From Agrobacterium vitis (GTDB lineage: Bacteria; Pseudomonadota; Alphaproteobacteria; Rhizobiales; Rhizobiaceae), in NCBI RefSeq assembly GCF_013337045.2, contig NZ_CP118263.1, positions 1-64,000 of the forward strand: a stretch of DNA of 64,000 nt. The letters run 5' to 3'. Below the pieces are notes generated by a model. The model saw only the letters and a program-made list of their open reading frames with translations, ran no database searches and was not told where the DNA came from. Made by a program: the position numbers and the translations under genes. This document shows, in pieces, positions 16,364 through 25,545 of this stretch. Position 1 is the stretch's first letter; every line of letters begins with the position of its first letter.

Positions 16364-17236
16364 ATGGTCGAACTGGTCGCAGGTCTCATTGATGTCTTCG
16401 CAGATGCGCCATTGACCGGCAATCCGCTCGCGGTGGTGCAGGACGCCGACGACCTTACCGATGATGCGATGCGGCGGATCGCCGGTGAATTCAATCAGGC
16501 CGAGACCACCTTCATACTTCGGAGCGCATGTGCCGATTGGAAACTGCGGTCGTTCACCGCCAGCGGCGCGGAAGTGTTCGGTGCGGGCCACAACGCACTT
16601 GGTGCGTGGCTCTGGCTAGGAGAACATGGGAATCTCGGTTCGCTGACGACCGCCCGGACCTTTCAGCAGGAGATCGGTCAGGATGTTCTGCCGATCGAGC
16701 TCGAATTGATCGGCGGTCGCGTCCACGGCCGCATGCGCCAGGCGCCGCTGCGCTTGTCGGACCCGCTCAGTGATGTCGCGCCTCTCGCCGACGCCCTTGG
16801 CCTCGGTCTGGGCGACATTCTGTCAGAACCGCCGCCACGTCCCGCCGACACCGGCGCGGCTCATCTGATGGTGCGCGTTCGCAATGCCGGCACGGTTGAC
16901 GAGGCGCGACCCGATGCCGGCAAGCTGCTCGCCGTTCTGAGAAAGACGGCGGCGGAAGGCTGCTATGTCTATGCGTTCGATGCCGAAGCACCGAACACTG
17001 CCTACGCCCGGTTCTTCAATCCAACCGTTGGCCTGTGGGAAGATTCTGCGACCGGAACCGCCGCTGGGCCCTTGGCCGCGTATCTTGCAGCCACGGGAAA
17101 CCTCAGGAACAACGAATTGGTGATCGAACAAGGTACCAAGATGGGGCGCCGCAGCATTCTGCATATCCGGCTGAAGCCCGAACCGGAACTCTCCGGGACA
17201 GGCATTGTCGTGTTGAGAGGCGTGATCCGGCTTTAA
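16364..17236 (+). CDS. PhzF family isomerase/epimerase
   Basis: A 290-aa PhzF-like protein. N-terminal GLIDVFADAPLTGNPLAVV is diagnostic of the fold (diaminopimelate epimerase-like). The general acid/base Glu47 is present in NQAETTFIL. GAGHNALGAWLWL and the C-terminal DSATGTAAGPLAAYLA phosphate/anion-binding loop complete the signature. Most members act on small unknown substrates; phenazine synthesis is not implied. It is divergent from the LysR gene, which probably regulates it. Confidence 0.9.
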   Translation: MVELVAGLIDVFADAPLTGNPLAVVQDADDLTDDAMRRIAGEFNQAETTFILRSACADWKLRSFTASGAEVFGAGHNALGAWLWLGEHGNLGSLTTARTFQQEIGQDVLPIELELIGGRVHGRMRQAPLRLSDPLSDVAPLADALGLGLGDILSEPPPRPADTGAAHLMVRVRNAGTVDEARPDAGKLLAVLRKTAAEGCYVYAFDAEAPNTAYARFFNPTVGLWEDSATGTAAGPLAAYLAATGNLRNNELVIEQGTKMGRRSILHIRLKPEPELSGTGIVVLRGVIRL

Positions 17237-17672
17237 TGCTTGCACCCGGTCCTAGCGCCCGTACCGATCCTTCAAACTTCAGCAAGCCGGCGCTGCGACG
17301 TCTCTTGGTTCTGGGGCGACGACTTTATCGTGCTGCCGCCCTTTATGCGAGCCAACCGCGCTCTCTTCCTCGAACACGTAATGCCAATTCTTTAGGATCG
17401 CGGCATTTTCCATAACGACTGTACCGGCGGCGCCGACGCGAGACTTTTGCCCTGCCGCTCCCCAAAGCCAGTACGTGATGGCCCGCAGCAAAAAATCTGC
17501 ATTTGAACAACTTAGAAAACTCACTTTGCTTCCTCGTGCCCATAAAAGAGAACAACATTTCATGACTTTATACATAGATTTTATAGACTGGCAGGCTCAG
17601 GCTCGTTTTAAGTCCATACCGTAAGGCACGCGGAAAACGAGGTTCACCCTACAATTGCGACGAGGAGGTTGG
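17237..17672. other. Non-coding stretch between phzF-like gene and importer operon
   Basis: About 430 bp with no convincing gene. A minus-strand open frame at 17279-17575 has weak coding character (contains ILKNWHYVFEEESAVG) and may be a decayed fragment. The promoter of the importer operon must lie toward the right end. No terminator hairpin was identified. Confidence 0.5.
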
Positions 17673-17798
17673 ATGACAGCCAACGGTCTGTCCATTCTGG
17701 TGCGTTCAATTCGAGAGACGCCCTTCTCCTCGGCTCTCATTTCCTGGACGCCAAACGCAACGTCGTGGCAGCCGGGAGGGCGGAGGGATCGTGAGTAA
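17673..17798 (+). CDS. 41-aa leader peptide overlapping the permease start
   Basis: Small ORF MTANGLSILVRSIRE... with a strong ribosome site GAGGAGG 5 nt before its ATG. Its TAA stop (17796-17798) overlaps the GTG start of the permease (17791) by 8 bp, which favours translational coupling. It has no cysteine run or other obvious attenuation signature. I infer a translated leader; it is too short for family assignment. Confidence 0.5.
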   Translation: MTANGLSILVRSIRETPFSSALISWTPNATSWQPGGRRDRE

Positions 17799-18615
17799 GC
17801 AAGCTGTCTCTACCACCATTGGTCATTCAGTTCCGTCGTATCGCCCGTTCGCGCTCCTCTCCGCGTTCGCCGTTCGAGTGGGGCCGCTTGTGGTGCTCGT
17901 CACCGTTTGGCAGGTGGCATGTGATTTTGGAGCCGTGCGACCCGTGTTGCTGCCGGCCCCATCAACCATCGTTCGCACCATATGGAACATGACATTGAGT
18001 GGGGAGCTTGCCGAGCATGTGGCGGTAAGCAGCGCCCGTGTGCTCCAAGGATTCGGCATCGCCGCTGTGCTCGCCCTCGCGCTTGGCATCGTTATGGGGC
18101 TCATCGGGCCGTTGAACCGGCTGGCTGATCTAATGGTGCAGGTGTTAAAACCCATCCCGCCTATTGCCTGGATCCCGCTGTCCATCCTGTGGTTCGGTAT
18201 TGGGGAGGAGGCCAAAATTTTCATCATCGTCCTCGGCGCCTTTTTTCCCATTTTAGTAAGCACTCTTGACGCTGTCCATCAGACTGATGTCCGCTATGTG
18301 GAACTAGCTCGGGTGCTGGAGGTGCCACGGCTCAACTTCATCCGTCAGGTGATGATCCCCGGCGCCCTGCCGCAGATCATGTCGGGGCTCAGGCTCGGCA
18401 TCACCATGTCTTGGATGTGTGTTGTGGCAGCCGAGCTGATCGCAGCATCGAGTGGCATCGGATTCCTCATCATGGACGGCCGCGTAATGTCGAATGCCAG
18501 CGTTGTGCTTGCGGGAATGATTACCCTCGGCGTCCTTGGCAAGCTGACCGACGATGCCTTACGCTTCGCTGAGCGACGTCTGGTGCGCTGGCGCGCCGGC
18601 TTCAGCGGGTTATGA
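17791..18615 (+). CDS. ABC importer permease, sulfonate/taurine/nitrate type (SsuC-like)
   Basis: A 274-aa inner-membrane permease with about six hydrophobic segments. The cytoplasmic EAA loop that docks the ATPase is visible (ELARVLEVPRLNFIRQVMIP, then GALPQIMSGLRLG near 170-205). KPIPPIAWIPLSILWFGIG is the family hallmark of SsuC/TauC/NrtB. Start GTG 17791, preceded by GGAGGG. Its stop overlaps the next gene's upstream start codon as ATGA. Together with the ATPase and binding protein it forms a complete importer. The substrate is probably an organosulfonate given the monooxygenases downstream, but nitrate or another anion is not excluded. Confidence 0.88.
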   Translation: MSKQAVSTTIGHSVPSYRPFALLSAFAVRVGPLVVLVTVWQVACDFGAVRPVLLPAPSTIVRTIWNMTLSGELAEHVAVSSARVLQGFGIAAVLALALGIVMGLIGPLNRLADLMVQVLKPIPPIAWIPLSILWFGIGEEAKIFIIVLGAFFPILVSTLDAVHQTDVRYVELARVLEVPRLNFIRQVMIPGALPQIMSGLRLGITMSWMCVVAAELIAASSGIGFLIMDGRVMSNASVVLAGMITLGVLGKLTDDALRFAERRLVRWRAGFSGL

Positions 18616-18623
18616 GGGGTGAT

Positions 18624-19415
18624 ATGACCGCTGCCGCATTCCCTGCAACACCCCCCGCCGCTACCGATCACACGCTGCTGGTCCAGGGCGTCTCCAAAAG
18701 CTTCAGTCGGCCTGACGGGTCGGAAGTGCGTGCTCTGGACCATGTGGATCTCGTTGTACGGGACGGCAGCGTCACCTGCATCATCGGTGCAAGCGGCTGC
18801 GGCAAGAGTACCCTGTTGCGCATCGTCGCTGGCTTGGAACCACAGTTCGGCGGGACGGTGCTGCTGGGCGGTCGGCCGCTGAAGGGACCGGGCCTCGACC
18901 GAGGCATCGTGTTCCAGGACCACCGCCTCGTTCCCTGGATGACGGTGGAGGCGAACATCGCCTTCAGTCTCCACCGTTTGCCCAAGGCGGAGCAGCGGCG
19001 AGTCGTGACTGAGAAGTTGAAGCTGGTGGGCCTTGAAGGATTTGGGCGGTCCTATCCGCACCAACTGTCCGGTGGTATGGCGCAGCGCGTCGCCATCGCG
19101 CGCGCGCTTGCGCACCAGCCGGATTTGCTGCTGCTGGACGAGCCCTTCGGTGCGCTCGATGCGCTGACCCGCCTCCAGATGCAGGACGAGGTGCTGCGCA
19201 TCCGCCATACTGACAATCTGACCACCGTGCTCATCACTCATGACATCGAGGAGGCCATCTATCTCGCAGACGAGATCGTGGTGTTCTCTGATCGTCCCGG
19301 CCGTGTACGGGCGCGGTTTACCGTGGAGCTGCCCCATCCGCGCGACCGCGGCGATCCCGCCTTCGCCCGTCTGCGCCATGAGTTGCATGCCCAGTTTTTC
19401 CACCACCGCAATTAG
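18624..19415 (+). CDS. ABC importer ATPase (SsuB/TauB-like)
   Basis: A 263-aa ATPase. Walker A GASGCGKST, Q-loop VFQDHRLVPW, signature LSGGMAQR, Walker B LLLLDEPFGALDAL and the H-loop LITHDIEEA are all present. I prefer ATG 18624 (MTAAAFP), which follows GAGGGG, over the in-frame ATG 18612 that overlaps the permease stop; the difference is four residues. It energises the SsuC-like permease. Confidence 0.9.
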   Translation: MTAAAFPATPPAATDHTLLVQGVSKSFSRPDGSEVRALDHVDLVVRDGSVTCIIGASGCGKSTLLRIVAGLEPQFGGTVLLGGRPLKGPGLDRGIVFQDHRLVPWMTVEANIAFSLHRLPKAEQRRVVTEKLKLVGLEGFGRSYPHQLSGGMAQRVAIARALAHQPDLLLLDEPFGALDALTRLQMQDEVLRIRHTDNLTTVLITHDIEEAIYLADEIVVFSDRPGRVRARFTVELPHPRDRGDPAFARLRHELHAQFFHHRN

Positions 19416-19441
19416 CTCATTTTGAAAGAAAGTCGTCCAAG

Positions 19442-20401
19442 ATGCTAAAAAACATTGCCAAAACTGCCACTGCCTTGGTCGCCGCCGCACTTCTCTGGTC
19501 CGGTTCCGCTGCAGCGGAGACCGTAAACATTGGATTCATGCCGTTCGTGCCTTATTCCGCCATCCTGCTGGCCAAACAAAAAGGTTGGGTAGATGAGGAG
19601 TTTACCAAGGCCGGCTTGAAGGACGTGGAGGTAAAGTGGCACCAGTTCGCGGGCGGTCCGCCGGTGAACGAGGCCTTCGCCTCGGGCGCTCTCGACATTG
19701 CCGCGCTGGGCGACACGCCCTCCCTCATCGCCTTCGCCAATGGCATCGATACTCGCTTTGTAGGCCTCGCCTGCAAGGGGGCCAAGGCTGAAGCGCTGGT
19801 AGTGCTCAAGGACAGTTCGGTGAAGACAGTGAAAGACTTGAAGGGCAAGAAGGTCGCCACCCTGCGCGGCGGCAATGTACATGAGCTGCTGGTGTTGGTG
19901 CTGGCCGAGGCCGGCCTGAAGATTTCCGACGTGGAGTTTCTCAATCTTGGCCTGCAGGACATGGGCATCGCCCTCACCAAAGGCGACGTCGATGCCGTCC
20001 TGGTGTGGGAACCGCTACTTACCAAATTGGACAGCGAGGGTGTCTCGCGTACCCTGCGAGACGGCGCCGGCCTGAAGAGTAACCTCAACCCGATAGTCGC
20101 CTTAGGCAGCTTCGCCGCCAAGCATCCGGATGTGCTGAAGGCCTATTTGCAGGCGGTAAAGCGCGGGGCCGAGGCATTGCGCTCTGATCCGGCCGGTTCA
20201 GCCCAGGTCCTCGCGCCGGTAGTAGGCCTGACGCCAAAGCAGACTGAGCTCGCCTTCTCCCGTTTCGAGTGGAAACCGACCGTAACCGAGGCGGACCAGG
20301 CAGAGCTGGCGGATTCCGTGAAGTTCCTCCTGGACAACCACTTCATCAGGCAAACCTTCGAAGTCTCCAGCTTCGCGGATCAGGCCTTTTTCAATTTCTA
20401 A
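19442..20401 (+). CDS. ABC importer periplasmic substrate-binding protein (SsuA/NMT1-like)
   Basis: A 319-aa binding protein with an N-terminal signal peptide (ALVAAALLWSGSAAAE, cleavage near residue 26). The mature part shows the NMT1/SsuA fold: NIGFMPFVPYSAILLAKQKG, GALDIAALGDTPSLIAFANG and DLKGKKVATLRGGNVHELLV. It follows the ATPase by 26 bp and delivers ligand to the SsuBC-like pair. The family binds sulfonates, taurine, nitrate or pyrimidine precursors, and sequence alone does not decide. Confidence 0.88.
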   Translation: MLKNIAKTATALVAAALLWSGSAAAETVNIGFMPFVPYSAILLAKQKGWVDEEFTKAGLKDVEVKWHQFAGGPPVNEAFASGALDIAALGDTPSLIAFANGIDTRFVGLACKGAKAEALVVLKDSSVKTVKDLKGKKVATLRGGNVHELLVLVLAEAGLKISDVEFLNLGLQDMGIALTKGDVDAVLVWEPLLTKLDSEGVSRTLRDGAGLKSNLNPIVALGSFAAKHPDVLKAYLQAVKRGAEALRSDPAGSAQVLAPVVGLTPKQTELAFSRFEWKPTVTEADQAELADSVKFLLDNHFIRQTFEVSSFADQAFFNF

Positions 20402-20611
20402 CGCGAGGCAGAGGATGCCCGAGAAAATCAGGTCAAATGCGTTTTTTATGAATACCACCGGTCACCTCGTTCCGAGGCTTTGGCGGCATCCGGAGGATCA
20501 GACCCGGAACTATTGCGATCTTGATTTTTCGACCAAAAACGCACGTTCACGCAACTTGGGTCTGGCTCAGCAACACGAACACGCGTTCAGCGAAATGAGA
20601 AGGGTATGTTG

Positions 20612-21487
20612 ATGGGCGTTCGCCAAGTATTCGGTCTTGGGCTGACGATATCAGACCCAATCACTACGGCAGATCTTGTTACGGTCGCCCGAACGGCTGA
20701 AAAGGCTGGGTTCACGACACTGACTATCGGGGGCAGGGAAACCATCCTGGATCCTACAACAATCCTGGCCGCGCTGGCGGCCAGGACCGAGCAGATCGGG
20801 CTGGTTGCGGCGGTGAACGTCGATACGGCTCTGCCTTACGATTTTGCACGCCGTCTGGCGTCTCTTGATCACCTCTCGAGTGGACGGGCAGGCTGGAAGC
20901 CATATTCGACTGCCGATGAGCCTGAAGAAGCCCGGATCGCGGAGTTCGTGCATGCCGTCAGCCACCTCCTGGACAGCTGGGATGACGATGCCGCCCTTTA
21001 CGACAAGGAGAGTGGAATTTATGTCGACATCAGCAAGGTTCATCGGCTCGATCACATCGGGGAATATTATAGGGTAGCTGGCCCGCTCGATATACCGCGC
21101 GCCCCTCAAGGTCGACCGGTCCTGGTTCGAGAGGTCCTCGCTGCCGATCTTGCCGAAGGCGCATGGCCCACGGCGGACATCATTGAAATCGTTCCGGTCC
21201 CCGGTCAGAGCACGAACAAGCCCCTCGCACCTCGTGCCGAGGGAAATACCACCCTCCTAAGTATCGTTGCAGACACTGGCGATCTCGCGTCGATGCATGC
21301 ACTGCTCAACGATGGGGACGTTGATGGAGCGACTGTCCGTGTAGCGCCACGGATCGATGCCGTCGCGCGGGCGGCGAGAGATATTGGGTTATGGTCAAAG
21401 CCGCGCGGAAGCAATTTGCGTGACACGCTTGGGTTATCCCGTCCGGAAAGCCTGTTTGCCCTTAGAAGAAATGGAATTTCCGCATGA
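20612..21487 (+). CDS. Short LLM-class flavin-dependent oxidoreductase
   Basis: A luciferase-like monooxygenase homologue of 291 aa, clearly shorter than the usual 330-450 aa. N-terminal VFGLGLTISDPITTADLVTV and the barrel segments TEQIGLVAAVNVDTALPYDF and LSSGRAGWKPY fit the family. ATG 20612 is preferred over ATG 20606 because AGAAGG then lies 8 nt upstream. Its stop overlaps the next monooxygenase start as ATGA. The C-terminal half lacks the insertion found in larger homologues. It may be a partner subunit or a degenerate paralogue of the larger enzyme. Confidence 0.8.
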   Translation: MGVRQVFGLGLTISDPITTADLVTVARTAEKAGFTTLTIGGRETILDPTTILAALAARTEQIGLVAAVNVDTALPYDFARRLASLDHLSSGRAGWKPYSTADEPEEARIAEFVHAVSHLLDSWDDDAALYDKESGIYVDISKVHRLDHIGEYYRVAGPLDIPRAPQGRPVLVREVLAADLAEGAWPTADIIEIVPVPGQSTNKPLAPRAEGNTTLLSIVADTGDLASMHALLNDGDVDGATVRVAPRIDAVARAARDIGLWSKPRGSNLRDTLGLSRPESLFALRRNGISA

Positions 21488-22731
21488 CCAGCCGTCCTCT
21501 CGCTCTTCTGGTCAATCCCCTGCTGTGCGGCCACCACGAGGCAGCCTGGCGGACGGAACGCGCACAGCCCGAGCGGATTCACAGTCTCGATTACTTCCAG
21601 CAACTCGCCCGGACTGCCGAACGTGGACGATTCGACGCCGTGTTCATGGCCGACTTTTTCATCTTCAATCCTGCGGTCATGTACAGCCCGCGTTGGGAAG
21701 TCGAACCCGTCACGCTCTTGTCTGCGGTCGCTCAAGCAACCGAGAATCTCGGTTTCATCGCCACGGGCTCGGCGATCTTCTCCGATCCGGTTGAGGTCGC
21801 CCGGGTCTTTTCGACCTTCGACCATGCCACGGGAGGCCGCGCTGCCTGGAACATCGTGACCTCGGGCGAGCCGGCGGCCGGTGCCAACTACGGCCTCGAT
21901 AAGCCGATCCCCCATGCCGAGCGCTATGAATTGGGCGCGCGCAACACAGAACAGGTGCTCGCATACTGGGACGGCGCACCGGTCCCCGACGATGTTGCAC
22001 CGATTGCCCGTCCGGTCCAGGGCCGCCCGGTTCTGGTGCAGGCCGGGTCTTCCGCCACGGGGCGAGATTTCGCGGCCCGTTTCGCCGAACTGGTGTTTAG
22101 CGCCCAATGGAATTTCGAAGCTGGCAGGGATTTCAGAAATGACCTTAGGCGCCGCGCCGTGACGCATGGCCGAAACCCCGATGATGTGCGTCTTATCCTG
22201 GGCCTCAGCTTTGTCATCGGCTCCACCGAGGCAGAGGCCCGCAGCAAGAAGAAGGCGCTTGACGACTTGATCCTGCCCCACGCCTCACATGGCTGGTTAC
22301 AGAGTTTCGGTATCGACCTGACCGCGTTCGATTTCGACGAGCCCCTGCCGCGGACACTCGGGAACATCGATCTGTATGAGGGCATCAAGAGCCGCTTTTC
22401 GGTCATTTCATCCCTGGTTGACAGCACATCGCCACTAACCATCCGGCAACTGGCCAGCGCCTTGGCCGGAAGCCGCGGCCATCATCTTGTTATCGGCACG
22501 CCGGAACAAATCGCTGATGCGGCAGAAACCTGGTTTGTGGGAGGGGCGGCGGACGGATTTATGGTGATGCCCCATGAATTGCCTGCGGAATTCGAGTTGT
22601 TTGTGGACGAGGTCATCCCGATCCTGCGTCGTCGAGGCCTCGTGGATCGCGATTATCGTGGACATACGCTTCGCGAGAACCTTGGGCTGCCCATCAGCCC
22701 GCCCGCGCCGTCATGGGCATTCCAGACATGA
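21484..22731 (+). CDS. LLM-class FMN-dependent monooxygenase (NtaA/SnaA/DszA type)
   Basis: A 415-aa member of the NtaA/SnaA/DszA branch: RFDAVFMADFFIFNPAVMY, FSTFDHATGGRAAWNIVTS and RPVLVQAGSSATGRDFAARF are typical. These enzymes use FMNH2 from a separate reductase to cleave C-S or C-N bonds, for example in sulfones or aminopolycarboxylates. It is coupled to the short LLM protein upstream and to a 54-aa ORF downstream by ATGA overlaps. With the importer upstream it suggests scavenging of an organosulfur compound. No flavin reductase gene is seen in the window. Confidence 0.87.
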   Translation: MTSRPLALLVNPLLCGHHEAAWRTERAQPERIHSLDYFQQLARTAERGRFDAVFMADFFIFNPAVMYSPRWEVEPVTLLSAVAQATENLGFIATGSAIFSDPVEVARVFSTFDHATGGRAAWNIVTSGEPAAGANYGLDKPIPHAERYELGARNTEQVLAYWDGAPVPDDVAPIARPVQGRPVLVQAGSSATGRDFAARFAELVFSAQWNFEAGRDFRNDLRRRAVTHGRNPDDVRLILGLSFVIGSTEAEARSKKKALDDLILPHASHGWLQSFGIDLTAFDFDEPLPRTLGNIDLYEGIKSRFSVISSLVDSTSPLTIRQLASALAGSRGHHLVIGTPEQIADAAETWFVGGAADGFMVMPHELPAEFELFVDEVIPILRRRGLVDRDYRGHTLRENLGLPISPPAPSWAFQT

Positions 22732-22892
22732 ATATCGAACAGGGTTCCACCGGACAGCGGCGGCAAGATAGCTGTCGCAATTCCGAGCATGTTCGGGATA
22801 CGCACGTCTTTAAAGACCTGTCAGTCGATTACGGACTTGCAAGCGGCGTGCAGGGCTCGCGTTCGCATCCCATGATGGTGGGCCTGTCATGA
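22728..22892 (+). CDS. 54-aa small protein between monooxygenase and SDR genes
   Basis: ORF MNIEQGSTGQRRQDS... Its ATG overlaps the monooxygenase stop (ATGA, 22728-22731) and its TGA overlaps the SDR start (ATGA, 22889-22892). The double ATGA overlap strongly suggests a translated operon member rather than chance. The peptide is hydrophilic, has one cysteine and no membrane segment. No family recognised. Confidence 0.6.
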   Translation: MNIEQGSTGQRRQDSCRNSEHVRDTHVFKDLSVDYGLASGVQGSRSHPMMVGLS

Positions 22893-23659
22893 CATATCCT
22901 TCGCAAATCCCCAACATCTCGACGCTGTTTGACCTTTCCGGTCGGAGGGCCGTCATCACGGGCGGCGCTCGGGGGATCGGGCGCGCTATCGCTGACGGCT
23001 TCTTAGAAGTGGGAGCTGATGTCGTCTGCATCGACCGTGGATGGGAAAGCTCTGACCTCCCGGCCGATAACCGGCAGATTGTCACGGCCGATCTTAGCGA
23101 CCGTAGCGACCTGAAGCGCGGATTCGATGAAGCTGTGGAGCGACTGGGGGGCCAGATCGATGTCCTTGTCAACAACGCAGGCATCTGGGACGACACGCCG
23201 TCGCTCGATATGGAGCTCGAGATGTGGGACAGGATCATCGAGGTCAATCTGACTGCGGCCTTCGCGCTGAGCAGGCATGCAGCCAGGCTGATGCTTCCCC
23301 GAGGCCGCGGACGAATAATAAACATTGGCTCCATCCGCAGTCTGAGGGGAGGCCACAATGCGGCTGCCTATGCAGCCAGCAAGGGAGGGATCGCCTTGCT
23401 CACTCAGACCTTGTCGAATGAATGGGCACCTTCAGGACTAAGGGTCAATGCCATAGCGCCCGGCGCTATGGTCACCGCCCTGACTGAAAAGCTGCGCCAC
23501 GATCCTGAAGTGGTCACCCGCTTCATCGAGCGCATCCCTGCCAGAAGATGGGGATCGCCCGCCGATGTGGCGGGCCTGGCGATCTTCCTGGCCAGCGACG
23601 CCTCCGATTATGTCACTGGTGCAATCATCCCCTGCGACGGGGGGTTCCTTGCCGGTTAA
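22889..23659 (+). CDS. Short-chain dehydrogenase/reductase (SDR)
   Basis: A 256-aa classical SDR. Cofactor loop TGGARGIG at residues 24-31, NNAG at about 95-98, catalytic Tyr161 and Lys165 in YAASK, and the C-terminal SDYVTGAIIPCDGGFLAG. An acidic Asp near the end of strand 2 (VCIDRG) suggests NAD(H) preference. It follows the small ORF with overlap and probably oxidises or reduces an alcohol/carbonyl intermediate of the island's pathway. Confidence 0.9.
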   Translation: MTYPSQIPNISTLFDLSGRRAVITGGARGIGRAIADGFLEVGADVVCIDRGWESSDLPADNRQIVTADLSDRSDLKRGFDEAVERLGGQIDVLVNNAGIWDDTPSLDMELEMWDRIIEVNLTAAFALSRHAARLMLPRGRGRIINIGSIRSLRGGHNAAAYAASKGGIALLTQTLSNEWAPSGLRVNAIAPGAMVTALTEKLRHDPEVVTRFIERIPARRWGSPADVAGLAIFLASDASDYVTGAIIPCDGGFLAG

Positions 23660-23818
23660 TCGAGCGAAACACGTTTTTCTGGAAAAGCAGAGACCGGACC
23701 AAAGGAAAACAGGAACTGATGAAGTGGTTTCAATCCACGCAGCGCTGGCTCGTTCGAGGCGAAACAGTTCAACAGGAACGCCGGTAAAGTTTCATTCTCA
23801 ACACGTGGGAAGAAAATC

Positions 23819-25444
23819 TTGAAGCAAGTAGAAGCTGATGAATTCGATTTCATCGTCGTCGGAGGAGGATCCGCTGGCGCTGCCGTCGCTGCAAGATTGG
23901 CTGAGCGTCCGGAATTGCGGGTTCTGCTCCTGGAAGCTGGTCGACAGCAGTCCGGCATCCGGTTCCGGCTGCCGATATTGACTCCGTTCGCGCTCGCGAA
24001 AGAGGATGCAGTCTGGAACTTCACGACATTGCCTGAACCCGGCCTCAATGGCAGGGAACTTGTCTGGCCGCGCGGCAGGGGACTTGGGGGTTCCTCTCTC
24101 ATCAATGGCATGCTCTGGGTACGGGGAGACCCGGTGGAGTATGACCTCTGGGCTGCCTCAGGCTGTACCGGCTGGTCTTATGGCGATCTGCTGGATTTCT
24201 TCAAGCGCAGCGAAACATACATTCCCGGTGATCCGGCGAGCAGAGGGCAGCGCGGGGCTGTGACGGTTACCAGGCACCGTCCAGCAGATCCTCTCTCTGA
24301 TGCGTTCCTGAAGGCTTGCGGTAACATGCAGGTATCACAGCAGGATGATTACAATGCGGGTATTTCGGAAGGCGCAGGCTATCTCCAGTTCAACCAGCGC
24401 CGGGGATTGCGTCATGGCACAGACCGTGCCTATCTCTCGCCCGCCAGCAGGTGTGCTAACCTGACCATTCGCGAAGGCGCTGTTGCAAACCGCATCCTCT
24501 TCGAAGGGAAGAGAGCGATCGGGGTGGAGTATCGCGCGGCGGATGGCCTGAGATGTGCCATCGCACGGCGAGAGGTCGTTCTATCCTGCGGCACCGTTCA
24601 ATCCCCGAAGCTGCTTGAGCTTTCGGGTATAGGGGACGGTGAGGTGCTTGGCCGGGCAGGTATCGTGCCACTGGTGCACCTCCCGGGCGTCGGAGAAAAT
24701 CTGCGCGATCACCTTAATGTGCGCGTCGGTTTTCGTACCCGTTTCCGCGGCACCCTGAATGATGTCCAACACAGCTACGTCTGGAAGGTACGCGCCATGC
24801 TTTGCTGGCTTGCGCGAGGCGGCGGTCCCCTATCTACCATAGGGGCGACAGCCCATGCATTTGTGAGAACCCGGTCGGACCTCGAACGGGCGGACGTGAA
24901 AATCCAGATGCTGCATTTCAGTGCACCCCACAATACCGGAAATATCAGCGGACGTCTGGATGAGTTTCCCGGCTTCAGCATCTCGACGTTCGTCCTGAGG
25001 CCGAATTCGACGGGTTCCAGCCACATCCGGTCGGGCGCCGCCGCGGAGCCGCCGGCGATCGTTGCGAACTACCTTTCACACGAGGAGGATCTCCGCTCGA
25101 TGCTCGGTGCCTTTCGATTCATCAACAGAATTGCCTCGGATTCGGTCTTTGATGATCTTATGGTCTCACGGGACAACGACCTCGCGGGTCTGCAGAGCGA
25201 TCAGGACATCCTGGAATGGGCAAAAACAACCGGTCTGACGTCCTACCATCCCATCGGAACGTGCAAGATGGGTACGGATTCCGCAAGCGTCGTCGATCCG
25301 AGACTGAGAGTGATCGGTGTTGACGGACTGAGAGTCGTTGATGCGTCCGTCATGCCGACAATGCCATCCTCCAACACGCACGGACCCACCGTCATGATTG
25401 GCGAGAAGGGGGCGGCAATGATCCTGGAGGATAGTTTGTCGTGA
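23819..25444 (+). CDS. GMC-family FAD oxidoreductase
   Basis: A 541-aa GMC enzyme (choline dehydrogenase/alcohol dehydrogenase type). FAD-binding VVGGGSAGAAVAARL near residue 14, GMC signature WPRGRGLGGSSLINGMLWVR, and the C-terminal active site SYHPIGTCKMG and SSNTHGPTVMIGEKGA with the catalytic His and Asn/His positions. The frame requires the TTG at 23819 (GGGAAG upstream), since the FAD motif begins only a few codons later and there is no ATG. The 159-bp gap after the SDR holds only a doubtful 22-codon ORF at 23719. It probably oxidises an alcohol in the same pathway. Confidence 0.88.
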   Translation: MKQVEADEFDFIVVGGGSAGAAVAARLAERPELRVLLLEAGRQQSGIRFRLPILTPFALAKEDAVWNFTTLPEPGLNGRELVWPRGRGLGGSSLINGMLWVRGDPVEYDLWAASGCTGWSYGDLLDFFKRSETYIPGDPASRGQRGAVTVTRHRPADPLSDAFLKACGNMQVSQQDDYNAGISEGAGYLQFNQRRGLRHGTDRAYLSPASRCANLTIREGAVANRILFEGKRAIGVEYRAADGLRCAIARREVVLSCGTVQSPKLLELSGIGDGEVLGRAGIVPLVHLPGVGENLRDHLNVRVGFRTRFRGTLNDVQHSYVWKVRAMLCWLARGGGPLSTIGATAHAFVRTRSDLERADVKIQMLHFSAPHNTGNISGRLDEFPGFSISTFVLRPNSTGSSHIRSGAAAEPPAIVANYLSHEEDLRSMLGAFRFINRIASDSVFDDLMVSRDNDLAGLQSDQDILEWAKTTGLTSYHPIGTCKMGTDSASVVDPRLRVIGVDGLRVVDASVMPTMPSSNTHGPTVMIGEKGAAMILEDSLS

Positions 25445-25545
25445 TAGTCGTTCGACATTGACAGGTTCAGCGTCTGTGGGTGCCGCCCAAATTCAGAAGG
25501 AGAATATTTTGATCCGAGATTCAGGGATGATTGGTAACGTTCTGC

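Noticed and set aside
18345..19490. A 381-codon minus-strand frame across the importer genes
   Set aside because: It overlaps ABC genes with complete motifs on the other strand; its composition is that of a shadow frame.
23719..23787. A 22-codon ORF between SDR and GMC genes
   Set aside because: Only a weak AGGA ribosome site and no overlap with either neighbour.
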